Both the position numbers and the translations under genes were made by a program. From Epiperipatus broadwayi (Eukaryota > Onychophora > Udeonychophora > Euonychophora > Peripatidae), in the NCBI GenBank assembly GCA_028023455.1, contig JAQFVV010000318.1:746001-810000 (forward strand): 64,000 bases of DNA, in the 5' to 3' direction. Positions 15,540 through 25,444 of this stretch are shown one piece after another; within the stretch, counting starts at the first letter, position 1, and each line of letters starts with the position of its first letter. Below the pieces are notes generated by a model. It saw nothing but the letters and a program-made list of their open reading frames with translations, made no database searches and was not told where the DNA came from.

Positions 15540-16580
15540 TTCTTAAGGTAAGATTAAGGTTATTCATGATTTGCTATTATTATTATTAAAAAATTCTACG
15601 GATTTTAGGTATAATGATGTGTTTTGAAAGATTAAAGTAGGTATGTTGTTTTTCCTTTAATGTGTTCTGTCTATATTGATTTTTTAGAGAATAGTGCTAT
15701 TAATCATTTTTCTATTTCTTTAAAAAATTTTGTTAGGTATATTGATGATTGTTTATTTGTTATTCAAGAAGATAAATGAAAGAACTTTTTAATTGTTTAA
15801 ATGTGTTTGATTCTAATGTTAATTTATTACTGAAAGAGGGAGGGGGTACTTTGAAATTTATTAAGTTAAAATTTCTAGATTTAAATGCTGATAAAGTTAA
15901 TGTTTTATTTTGCAGTCATTTTATTAAACAAAAATATTTAAGTAGTATGATAAGGTCAAACAGTTATCAATCTTTTACTCATAAGAAACTCTTTATTGAA
16001 CTTTTGTTATAAGAATAGAAGGCTTAACAATTTTGAAAATAATAGTTATATTCAGAAAAGTCAATTTGTTTCTAACAATATTGATTCAGATAATAATTTT
16101 TAATAAAAATATCTATAATTCTGTTAATAATAAAGATTTAACTGTTAATGAGACTAAAGAGTTTATTTCTTCACCATTTAAGTCTTCAATTGATAAATTG
16201 ATTTATAATAATAGTTTTTATTGGATTGTATGAAAATGGTCTTGAAGAAATGCTTTGACTTAAATTCATTATTAAATAGTTCAAACAGTCACTTGATATA
16301 TTTCTAGTGATATTTATTAAATTCCTATTTATATAGGTCAAAGTAAATTAAGTATTAATGTAATAATTAAAGTTCATAAGAGTAGACTTAAAAATAGATA
16401 TTATAATTCAGCTTTGTATATTCCTGAACTAAATACAAGTCATAAAATATTATTTGGCAATGCAGAGATTATTTTTTATGAAAGAAGTAAATTAAAAAAT
16501 GAAATAAAAGAAACTTTACTTAAACCTGAGGTCATCAATCTCATGAAGATATCTTTTGATTTTAGAGAAGGTTAGTTTTT
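15540..16580 (+). pseudogene. Degenerate Penelope-like element: RT and GIY-YIG endonuclease
   Basis: At about 15646-15690 one frame reads FPLMCSVYIDFLEN, and from 15735 RYIDDCLFVIQEDK: the RT palm motifs of Penelope-like elements, with YIDD at 15738-15749. A stop follows, and the 15776-16012 frame continues with KLKFLDLN and SNSYQSFTHKKLFIELLL, which resembles the SYHP...HKKG...RIRRIC region of the family. Near 16335 a YIGQSKLSIN segment, then NSALYIP...SHKILFGNAEII near 16404-16470 and KNEIKETLLKPEVI, resemble the GIY-YIG nuclease that follows the RT. Stops and frameshifts throughout show it is dead. RT is confident; the nuclease assignment is moderate. Confidence 0.75.
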
Positions 16581-16724
16581 GAAGTGAATGATGTTTATTT
16601 TGTATTTATTTTGTTGAATTATTGAAAAGATCTATTTGTTAATAGATAAAACTATGACAATGGAAGAATTGTAGTAAAATTTTGTTTTTGTAATGTTATA
16701 TGATTTTATATTTTACTTACAATC

Positions 16725-17110
16725 ACTAGTGCAGTGATAGACAGGTTTTTATATACATATATATGGGATTTGAACACAGACTTTCAAGCTCCCTCAGCTA
16801 TTTACTTTATCTCATACAATTGATACACAAGACCACACATATGTGAAATGATAAATGATCTCCAATATAAGTATTTTGTGTCAAACCAGCACTCATCAGT
16901 TGGTTTAGTTCATCATCTCTCTCACACATATATATAATCAGTACTCAGTTTATATTAAGATATAAAATCTTCAATCTAATCATTGAAAATCTAATGATGG
17001 AACACCCAAATCCTTTGTTAATGTCAATATTATTGCCATGCCCATGTTGAATTTAAATCACTCTGAATGCTCGTGTATATGACCTTCATTTAAATGCACA
17101 GATTTATATA
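16725..17110 (-). repeat. SINE-like repeat S1, copy 1
   Basis: On the minus strand a B-box-like GTTCAAATCCCA (complement of 16767-16778) lies in a module that recurs at 28496-28935, 28960-29095 and 36540-36730. Shared landmarks are CAGACTTTCA, a (T)CTCATA segment, CACATATGTG...AAATGATAAATGATC, AACCAGCACTCATCAGTTGG, ATATATATAATCAGTA and GAAAATCTAATGATGGAA. A tRNA-derived non-autonomous retroposon is the best reading. Copies differ by many substitutions, so they are old. Confidence 0.65.
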
Positions 17111-18470
17111 TGCAAATGTGTTACTTATATCAGATTCAAAAAGAATTATGTATATGTAGTGAAGAATTAATTAGAATATAATCTGTGCTATTAAATTTAA
17201 ACTGGTTTTATAGAGTAGCATTTGATTGGTTGGCTGATTTATTACATATAAAATATAAAATAAGGAAACTATATGGTTAATAAAAAATATTGAGTATTAC
17301 ATCAAATATCATATGCTAATTTTGATGATCATTGGTTACAATGATTTAGTTATGGTTATTAAGCTCCATGTGGCTGACTTTGATCAGTTTGCTACTTTAT
17401 TTTTTACCCTTTGCTCTTGTTGGCAATTAACTGTATGATCCATTTATTTTACTATGTAAAATTAAAATCAGTATTGCATGCAAAAATGCATTACATGCCT
17501 TCCATGTAACCTTATTTCTTTACTTTATATCTCGCATCTGAGTTTTTCTCAAATGTCACTATCTTTTAAAAATATTTAATCTAATTTACTACTCTGACTT
17601 TATTCCACATACACATGTGACCTTTTTTTTTTTGCAAACAATTTTTCTCACTATATGCATTTGTGATTTATTACTGACATTTATTTATATCACTATCTGC
17701 AATAAACTAAGTTTGGATCATTTTTTTATTTTTACTGAATGGAGGATGAAGGTATATACCATACTTTTACTTAATGCTATTTTCAAAGGTAAAATAAGTT
17801 TTTAATTTAATATTAATCATATAGTTGTTCTTGAAATGACACTTTTTGGAAAGATGTAAAATAATTCAACATCTATTTTATATTTAATTATTTACTCTTA
17901 ATATTTTCAAATAATTAAAAAAATCAATAATCAAAATTAATACAAAAAGAATAGATTAAAAAAACTCACTTTGTTAATGTAATGGCTTAATAGAATATGG
18001 TTGTATATTGTTAATATAAGGTCAGCTTTTAAATATATAAGAACCTCTAGTAAATATTTCAATAACTTATATTAAACTATAGATTTTTTTTTTTTTTTGC
18101 TTTTTCTTCTTTTATAGCTGTTAGTTGATGATTTTCTTTTTTAAGACTTTTATATTTAATAGATTAATAGTCTTTAGGATCCAGATTTTTGCTTTACATT
18201 TGTGTAATATTTATTACCTACTTCAGGTTTCTTGATGATGGGATAATTCTGTTTGTAGATTGAATCCTCATTTAAATGTAGCTTCAAGACTTATTCTAGG
18301 ACCATTTCTTGTTGTATAAATTTGGTGAAGTTGGCTATTAGCTCTAAAAAATTTATATCATGTTTTTAAGGAATTTCATATTATATAATATATAATGAAA
18401 AATATTCTAAGCTTACAAAATGATATAATAGTATTTACTTTCTGGATCTAAAATCTATGATTGATTTTTA
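17111..18470. other. No gene seen
   Basis: A+T-rich DNA with chance frames of up to 62 codons. No motif recognised. Confidence 0.45.
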
Positions 18471-18474
18471 TACT

Positions 18475-18600
18475 TTTTTCTTGGTGGCAATCAGCAACTT
18501 CTGTTCCTCTCACTTCATATTGTAGGACAGCAAGGCTACAATTATGAGTCAGATCAACTTCTTAACAAAGCTAAAGTTCTGAATTTGATCAATATAATTT
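18475..18600. repeat. Dispersed repeat copy matching 3.82-3.92 kb
   Basis: GGCAATCAGCAACTTCTG, CTCTCACTTCATATTGTAGG, ACAGCAAGGCTACAATT and CAACTTCTTAACAAAGCTA correspond in order to the segments at 3828-3920. Class unknown. Confidence 0.5.
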
Positions 18601-19790
18601 ATTGATTATATTATATCTTACAAATTATATTTTTAATCACAACAAAATGCTACACCAATGCCTTATAAACTGCTTTTAAAGTTAGTTGCATGGAACTCAG
18701 TAACCACATTTTTGAGCACAGCAATGTAATGTCATTAATATGCTCATGAAATAATCTCCTTAACATAATTATAATGATTTTAAAAATTCTCAGAAAAAAC
18801 AACACTAGACATTTTACAGAATTGCTAGTGGATAATAACCAAGAATAAAAAAAAATACATCTGATTTTTCTACTAGACTATAATAATAGCATGTTTAATA
18901 AAATCTCAGAAAAAAAATCGAATATTGCATTCTGTGGAAAATATTTTAAATAATACAAGTCATTTGCCCAAAAGTTTTTCTTCAGGTGATGAAAAAAAAA
19001 TCTTATCCAATAACTAAACCATCCATTTTTCCAAAAACATTAAGTCACCAATAATAGTTTAAAAGCAACTAAAAGAAAATATCTGAACAGTTTATAGCAA
19101 TGGTTTTTTTTTATATAAAACTTTTTTATTGATATACTGATGAAGGTGTGGATAAATAAAATTTATTGAAGTAGAATTTGACACGAATAATTTGAATAAA
19201 TAAAACGTCTTATAAGGAACAAAGAAAAATTTGATAAAAAAAAAGAAAGAGGTTGGAGATATTATTAATCCTGTAGAAATATCACATATCCTTTAATTTT
19301 TCTCTTCAGCAATTTTGTACTCATTTTAAATAACTACTCCAGTTGGTCATCATCTTTTTAAGACTCAACAAGCTTATCTTATTATTTAATATCATCATTT
19401 TATTTTTATTGGTCAATTATTTAAGGATATTCCAGAATACATTGAAGTGTGTGGAATGATCTAAAAATGCCTATTTTACACAAACTGGATGGTTACTGTG
19501 CCTAAGAAATCATTCATTTAAATGATGCAAATAATTGTAAATAAGTAATTGACTAAGTATGAGATAATGATAATAATAAAGATAATATTTTAATTTTAAT
19601 TTTTTTTTAAATTTAGACACTTGGAATATGCAAAATTTGCTTAATGAAAACTTTTTAATCAAGAAATTGATAATATTTAAAATGATCTTTCAATAAAAAA
19701 TTAATTGGCCATATAGATATTGAGAAGTGATTTTTGAAAGAGCAGTTCATTTAATTAAAAAAGGCATGGTATTGGATTTTCAGTGACATT
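18601..19790. other. No gene seen
   Basis: A+T-rich. Some of the sequence just before 19.8 kb may be an unreadable upstream part of the LINE fragment that follows. Confidence 0.4.
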
Positions 19791-19849
19791 TTATTTAAAA
19801 TCTTTTATTCTTAGAATTTTTAGATGTATCAATGAAAGGCAAATAGTAT

Positions 19850-20470
19850 TGTGTCTTAAAATGCATAACTACACAAACTTTATCCTGAAGTCAGTAATCT
19901 GATACTTTGCTATCCAGAATCCTACCTTACTAATAGACCACTTAAGCTAAAAAATTGTTGTGCCTGTCATCATCTTTAAAATCTAAGTGGGGCATTCCAC
20001 AAGGCTCATAACTTGCATCATTGCTACTGGAAATTCATGTAAATCCCCTGATTAAGGAAATTGAATAATGCACTGAAGGCCTTTTTCTTCCTTATCTCAA
20101 AACTTCCAACTCAAGCCAAATCCTTCATTGATGATATCCTAATATTCTTCAGAGACTTCCAAAACATTTTCTTCATTCTGAATATTTTAAATCAATTCTT
20201 AACATCAGCTGATTCCACAATCAAGTTTTCAAATTATCTATGTGGAAGCTGCGTATTGACCATAAATAACAATCTTTCTTCATGGATAACTTAAATGAAT
20301 TCATGTTTAGAAAACAATGGCATCTCATAAAGCCCCAAAAGAAGTTTATATTACATTAATACTTCTAAATTCGGATTTCTGGACAAGTCATTGACTAATA
20401 TGCTTCAACTAATAAAGATGATTGCTTTAAAAGTACACCTTATTTTTATAACATTCTTTAAAATATTGAT
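19850..20470 (+). pseudogene. Degenerate non-LTR (LINE) reverse transcriptase fragment
   Basis: WGIPQGS at 19988-20008 is RT motif B. It is followed by LLLEIHVNPLIKEIE, equivalent to the LLF.LYINPL helix. After a frameshift, FIDDILIF starting at 20124 is the RT catalytic motif C (F/YxDD), with FQNIFFILNILNQF and a LCGSC segment where the family has a lysine-serine-cysteine motif. The 77-codon frame 20061-20294 covers motif C and the thumb start. No endonuclease or 3' tail was identified, so the clade is uncertain. Frameshifts and stops make it dead. Confidence 0.7.
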
Positions 20471-20474
20471 GTTT

Positions 20475-21070
20475 TTTTTACAAGTTTCTATTATTTATAG
20501 CAAATTTTAACAGATATTTAATAATAAAATTGCCAATTTGAATTTTTGATAATTTTTTTTCATGAGATCTGGGATTCATTTAAAAATTGTATTATGAATC
20601 TTATTAAGATTATTAAAAAATAACAATCCTGATTGTTTCTCTCAATAATTTTACTATTAGTATTTATGTAAAAGGAATAAGTGACATTTTGTGTTTAGTT
20701 ATAAGTTTTAAAATAAAAAAAAATTTCTTTATTAAATAATAATCAATCTCTTTAATAAATATTTTATAATAAATAATTAGATTGATTAATAGTCACTTCT
20801 CCTGCTTTAGTTATTAAGTCAATCTTATTTATAACCAAAAAGAACTTTGCTAAATAGGAGTGTTTGTCATTTACTACATTTACTATTTAACAAATTGTAT
20901 AGAATGGTATATATATATATATTCATTAAATTTATATTTTTATGGATTTTTAGCTTGATAAAAAATAGAAATTAAAAGATTATAGCCACAAAAACAGAGA
21001 TAACTTGATATTGCCAGAGAAACTATCAATTACTACTAATTAACAATTACACATTGTGATTCCTTGTATA
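20475..21070. other. No gene seen
   Basis: A+T-rich spacer, with a short (TA)n at about 20909-20922. Confidence 0.5.
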
Positions 21071-21079
21071 TATATATAT

Positions 21080-23131
21080 TGTAACGAGACAGCGTTACAT
21101 CAGTATTAGATCTAGGAAGCATCGAGAAACGCACACACACCAGCAAGCAACCTAAAACACTCGTAATTTTATTTTCGTAACTCGTAATATTTTTTCTCAT
21201 AAATACATTTATAAAACACATTGATAAAATGCAGACGGTAAAACGTCTAATTAAATGATTAAAGTTTTAGATAATAAAAAATAATAACAAAATATAATTT
21301 GCTCTCCTAAATAATAAAATATAATATGCACTCCTAAATAATAAAATGAATTGTCAATCAAAATCACCACGGGGAATTAAAAATGTTTATTTTAGAAATA
21401 TAATGTTAACTAGAATAAAACTAATAGAAAAGATTTGAGGAAAAGATAAATGCTCGACTTCTAAATTTAAAATAGCTTGTATTGTTCTGGTAAAACACAC
21501 GCACACACGCATGCATTCGAGGTGTGAAGGAATCAGGTTGGTTGAGTGAGATTGCAAATGAGATTGTCTCAAAATAAATATTGCCTTTAGCACAAAGAGT
21601 GAGTGAGCAGGTACCTCAAACGCGGACCTGAACGACAACTCCAAGAACAGGGAACTATGGGGGTAGATTGGATCCCAAGATATGGATCAACCCTTATAAA
21701 TACTAGTCAAAACCTATTCAATGGTTCGATTTGTTCGATTCGATTCATTTCGATTGATACGTTATCATTGCTGTGTTTTTTTTATTTTCCAATTCTCAGT
21801 ACGCCGAGTTAGCACCTAATCATTATTCCGATGCTTATGTTTCCATTTTAAAAATAGAATTGTTCTGAATTAGCTTGATTTATTCCTCAGATTGAAGATG
21901 ATCATTATGAAATTAATACCAAGAGCGTCGACTGTCATGAGGGGCTAATAAACCCTTCAGTGACTGATCGGCGCTCCGCTACTGAAATATCTCCGAAGCT
22001 ATGAAATTCTGATAACATCGCCGTGTTAAGTGAATGCTCCTAATAAAAGAAATGTTCCGTGAAATACCCAAACTCATCCAGACCAATCGACATTCGTTGT
22101 AACCAAGACAAATCCTAGGTAAATATGTTTTGTATTATGTTCACTCACTCAATTTATAAACTCATAAGGCAATCTCGTAATTAACCAACTTAAATTTGCA
22201 CAAATAAATCTTAAAAACTTTCCTCATCATGATAGTTTATTTTTGTTACTGAACTTTGTAAACATGAACTTTGAACTTAAGTGAATCTAAGGAAAGATTA
22301 TATATTTTACCAAATAGAAAGGAACTTTATCTCATTCTTCAAATTATGTTATGACTAATTATGATTCTCTGTGAGCGTGAATGTATGTGCGCGTGTGTAA
22401 TAAATAAATTAATAATGTTTTCTTTTCATATTTAATAAACTTGTTCAATATCTAATCAAGTCGAGCATATCTCAAATCTTTTCACACACAATCAAAACCG
22501 TAGTTTATTTATTCTTTAATAACTTATCTTTAAAGTAGATTTAATTAATTTTAATTTTCGTTTCAATTTAGTTACTTTATTAATTATGTCAACCTCATGC
22601 CGTAAGTCACGATGTTTCTTATTTCACCTTAGTTAAGATAGATTTAAGAGCGGGCGGGTCTATAATCAATCAAAGTAAACGTCAATTAATTATGTTATAT
22701 ACGATAAAGCGGGGGGATGAACTTGTAAGCCTTGTGTTCGGGGCGTAAGCGAACAACCTCATAGGTCAGTGACAACCAATAAATAATCCTTATGCCGTTA
22801 TCGACTAATTAGAAAACCATGCTGAATTTCATTAGCGGACAATGCATCTTCTCCGGGAGGAGTCGTCCTAGAACAATCATGTAACAACCTTGAGAAACCT
22901 TATTGGTCCATGCTGGGAGTGTTGAGCTAGTGGGTGGGATTAGACTTTGAAATCGTTTTGACATGATGTAAGGTGATGCGAGTAATTAAAATCAACTTAA
23001 ATAATCGTATCTGGCGCCCCTTATGTGGATCGTGAATAACTGTCGATGTAAGAAAAAAAAATAAAGCCTTACGCTATGTCATGTTTATTTCGAAGCCGTA
23101 GTCTCGGTGATATAGAGGGGTTACGGTTACA
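21080..23131 (+). mobile_element. Probable solo LTR (TGTAAC...GTTACA), about 2.05 kb
   Basis: The block opens with TGTAACGAGACAG and closes with GGTTACGGTTACA, giving a perfect 6-base inverted end of the TG...CA kind used by LTR retroelements. ATATAT flanks both sides and could be a target duplication, though it lies in TA-rich DNA and is weak evidence. Composition changes sharply at both borders: inside there are many CpG dinucleotides, G-runs (22712-22716) and CGCGTG-type sequence, unlike the surroundings. No long coding frame lies inside; frames of 61-85 codons look accidental. Polyadenylation-like AATAAA occurs at about 23060. The strand is a guess from that signal. It might also be a non-autonomous DNA element with short inverted ends. 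Confidence 0.5.
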
Positions 23132-23192
23132 ATATATATATATAAAATACATATTTTGCGGGTTCATCCGTGTTAAAAACTTTTAATACCAA

Positions 23193-23239
23193 TACACTGA
23201 TGTTTCGACTTGGTCACACAAGCCATCCACAGAGTTATA
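23193..23239 (-). ncRNA. Hammerhead-ribozyme-like motif, core mutated (left arm)
   Basis: Minus-strand mirror of the right-arm motif: same CTGTGGA core variant and GGCTTG/CAAGTC helix II, but GAAACATC instead of GAAACGTC after helix II. The second change breaks the C-G pair of minimal helix III. Confidence 0.55.
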
Positions 23240-23326
23240 AAAAGGTAGAAAGACGGTTGTAGAGGCGCTACAATCACTGGTTTGAATAAAACATTAAAAA
23301 TCCCACCAATAGCAAAAATGTTAAAT

Positions 23327-23850
23327 TTAAGAATGTTTTTTAAAGAAATCTTTCCAAATAGGAGGAAGTTTGCACGTATCATCTCGCTTATTGATACAAT
23401 CTGGCCTTTTAAGTATCTCAATGGCTTCTCTGATTTTGCATTGGTAGAGATTATCACATCTGGATATGATCCTGGTACTAGAAAAATCTATTTTATGACC
23501 TGAATCTATAGTATGGAGTGAGAGTGCTGATGATGATGAGTGTTGTTTAACTGCATTAGCATGCTCATCTCTCCTAACACTGATGCGACGATTACTCATA
23601 CCTATGTAAGAAGCTTTACAATTTTTACATGAGATTTGATAGACACCATGAGATTCAAGAGGGATTGAATCCTTAGGCTTGGTTATTATATTGCTGATCT
23701 TTTGATGAGCAGAAAATGCTGTATCTATATTATAGCGTTTTAATATACGTCCGATACTGTCTGTAGTTCCTTTTACATATGGAACACAAATCCTAATAGC
23801 TGACTTATCATCTTTTTGTTTCCTATTTTGTCTATTTTGGGCTTGAAATA
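23327..23850 (-). pseudogene. Left-arm GIY-YIG endonuclease domain of Penelope-like element
   Basis: The minus-strand open frame runs from near the fold-back centre to the stop after KKHS. It corresponds residue for residue to the right-arm frame: a VPYVKG linker, GVYQISCKNC, YIGMSNRR, R..EH and IREAIEI. Its first methionine is the one in GMSNRR (ending the coding start at 23599), so only the last 90 residues would be read from an ATG. GIY-YIG nucleases nick DNA to prime reverse transcription in this family. No RT is attached, so this is a 5'-truncated relic that happens to be open. Confidence 0.8.
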
Positions 23851-23864
23851 AGGCTTTTAAAGCC

Positions 23865-24016
23865 TTATTTCAAGCCCAAAATAGACAAAATAGGAAACAA
23901 AAAGATGATAAGTCAGCTATTAGGATTTGTGTTCCATATATTATTTCAAGCCCAAAATAGACAAAATAGGAAACAAAAAGATGATAAGTCAGCTATTAGG
24001 ATTTGTGTTCCATATG
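23865..24016 (+). repeat. Tandem duplication, 76-bp unit (2 copies)
   Basis: TTATTTCAAGCCCAAAATAG... starts at 23865 and again at 23941, with the two units essentially identical through GATTTGTGTTCCATAT. The left arm of the fold-back has only one copy, so the duplication came after, or at, formation of the inverted pair. Confidence 0.9.
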
Positions 24017-24465
24017 TAAAAGGAACTACAGACAGTATCGGACGTATATTAAAACGCTATAATATAGATACAGCATTTTCTGCTCATCAAAAGATCAGCA
24101 ATATAATAACCAAGCCTAAGGATTCAATCCCTCTTGAATCTCATGGTGTCTATCAAATCTCATGTAAAAATTGTAAAGCTTCTTACATAGGTATGAGTAA
24201 TCGTCGCATCAGTGTTAGGAGAGATGAGCATGCTAATGCAGTTAAACAACACTCATCATCATCAGCACTCTCACTCCATACTATAGATTCAGGTCATAAA
24301 ATAGATTTTTCTAGTACCAGGATCATATCCAGATGTGATAATCTCTACCAATGCAAAATCAGAGAAGCCATTGAGATACTTAAAAGGCCAGATTGTATCA
24401 ATAAGCGAGATGATACGTGCAAACTTCCTCCTATTTGGAAAGATTTCTTTAAAAAACATTCTTAA
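23905..24465 (+). CDS. Right-arm Penelope-like GIY-YIG endonuclease domain (truncated, 186 aa frame)
   Basis: A 186-residue open frame. Residues 30-60 (IRICVPYVKG, SIGRILKRYNID) match the linker that follows RT in Penelope-like elements. GVY at 81-83 with a C-x2-C pair (CKNC, 87-90), YIG at 94-96, the R101/R105-R106 cluster with EH at 108-109, and E154 in IREAIEIL are the GIY-YIG nuclease motifs. The C-terminus ends naturally at KKHS. The first 25 or so residues come from the duplicated 76-base unit read in a shifted frame and are not native. A complete element would have an RT of several hundred residues before this. The frame is probably just young, not used. Confidence 0.8.
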   Translation: MISQLLGFVFHILFQAQNRQNRKQKDDKSAIRICVPYVKGTTDSIGRILKRYNIDTAFSAHQKISNIITKPKDSIPLESHGVYQISCKNCKASYIGMSNRRISVRRDEHANAVKQHSSSSALSLHTIDSGHKIDFSSTRIISRCDNLYQCKIREAIEILKRPDCINKRDDTCKLPPIWKDFFKKHS

Positions 24466-24552
24466 ATTTAACATTTTTGCTATTGGTGGGTTTTTAATGT
24501 TTTATTCAAACCAGTGATTGTAGCACCTCTACAACCGTCTTTCTACCTTTTT

Positions 24553-24599
24553 ATAACTCTGTGGATGGCTTGTGTGACCAAGTCGAAACGTCAGTGTAT
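24553..24599 (+). ncRNA. Hammerhead-ribozyme-like motif, core mutated (right arm)
   Basis: CTGTGGA at 24559-24565 lies where hammerheads have CUGANGA, with the fourth base U instead of A. Helix II pairs 24567-24572 (GGCTTG) with 24579-24584 (CAAGTC), one of the pairs G-U, closed by a 6-base loop. GAAAC at 24585-24589 and GTC at 24590-24592 complete a minimal helix III and cleavage triplet. Helix I pairs ACT (24556-24558) with AGT (24593-24595), then ATA with TAT past one bulged G. Such motifs are known in Penelope-like retroelements. The changed core base predicts loss of cleavage. Confidence 0.6.
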
Positions 24600-24677
24600 T
24601 GGTATTAAAAGTTTTTAACACGGATGAACCCGCAAAATATGTATTTTATATATTTAACCCGTGCAAATCTTCGTTTT

Positions 24678-24678
<1 letters not shown>

Positions 24679-24712
<34 letters not shown>
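24679..24712. repeat. (TA)n microsatellite
   Basis: Short run of TA dinucleotides directly after the fold-back element, a common landing site for retroelements in this window. Confidence 0.9.
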
Positions 24713-24717
<5 letters not shown>

Positions 24718-25036
24718 CAGGGCTGGGTTTAAACCCTGTTCTAAAGTATGGTGGTATATAGGTATGCATATATAATCAAAATTTGTAATAAATTCGATTT
24801 TCTTTTCTTTGTTTTTTTTTAGTGTGTATATTTTTAAATGGAGAAACAGAAAGAGATTAAACAGAAAGGGGGGGGTTATAAAGTTTGTGCTCTTGTATTT
24901 TGTTTTAAAATGCATATAGTTGTATTGCTGTATGAATGAATAAGTGGAATGGACTCACTAAAAAAAAATAATAAGGCAAAGTTTTATTTTCAAGATGGAA
25001 GTCATTGTATGGTATCATCAAAAAGATATATTAAAT

Positions 25037-25433
25037 CAGGGGTCCCCAACCCTATGCCTGTGGGCACCATGGTGCCCACAGACCATTTTACATGTGCCTG
25101 CCACTATCCAAACATGATAAAAATTATTTATCTGATACAGATAAATTTAATTTTTAAATTTTTTTATAAATTATTGTATTTTATTGTAATCAAACTATAG
25201 GGCATACTATACTTTTACAGCGTAAAAATATAAACGTTAATTATATGTTAAAATTTTATTTTTGAAATAAATATTTTTTGTACATTATGTCTATTATTAA
25301 CAATATCCAACTATAAATTTACATTGAAAAAATAAATGGTGCCTGCCATCTGGTTGAAAAAAATAAATGGTGCCCGACACCTGGCCGATATTATAGAATG
25401 TGCTCTTAAGTGCAAAAAGGTTAAGGACCCCTA
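25037..25433. mobile_element. hAT-superfamily MITE with perfect 8-bp target duplication
   Basis: Begins CAGGGGTCCCCAACC and ends GGTTAAGGACCCCTA, imperfect terminal inverted repeats of the hAT kind. It is flanked on both sides by TATTAAAT (25029-25036 and 25434-25441), the 8-base duplication that hAT transposases leave. The 397-base element carries no transposase, so it would have been moved by a relative elsewhere. Inside, AATAAATGGTGCC(T/C)G...CC(A/C)...CTGG appears twice in tandem (about 25332-25386). The 83-codon plus frame across it is accidental. The last element base is A where the mirrored end predicts G. Confidence 0.92.
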
Positions 25434-25444
25434 TATTAAATGAA

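Larger units (their letters stand above)
23140..24655. mobile_element. Head-to-head fold-back pair of Penelope-like 3' ends
   Basis: Two inverted copies of one Penelope-like element 3' part meet at a 3-base centre near 23857-23859, inside AAGGCTT-TTA-AAGCCTT. The left arm (about 23140-23856) reads on the minus strand. The right arm (23860 to about 24655) reads on the plus strand. Both end in the same ...AACACGGATGAACCCGCAAAATATG segment. The arms are nearly identical over about 700 bases, but the right arm has an extra tandem copy of a 76-base unit at 23865-24016. Inverted and truncated arrangements are a known habit of this retroelement group. The reverse transcriptase domain is missing from both arms. 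Confidence 0.85.

Noticed and set aside
16860-17000. CRISPR-like or regularly spaced array in the SINE regions
   Set aside because: Repeats are dispersed and diverged, with no regular spacing; the genome is animal.
23173-23503. Frames of 94 aa (minus) and 73 aa (plus) near the left Penelope-like arm
   Set aside because: Out-of-frame shadows of the GIY-YIG frame; the same shadows recur mirrored in the right arm.
24949-25200. 83-codon plus-strand frame
   Set aside because: Lies across the left end of the hAT MITE; no protein motif.
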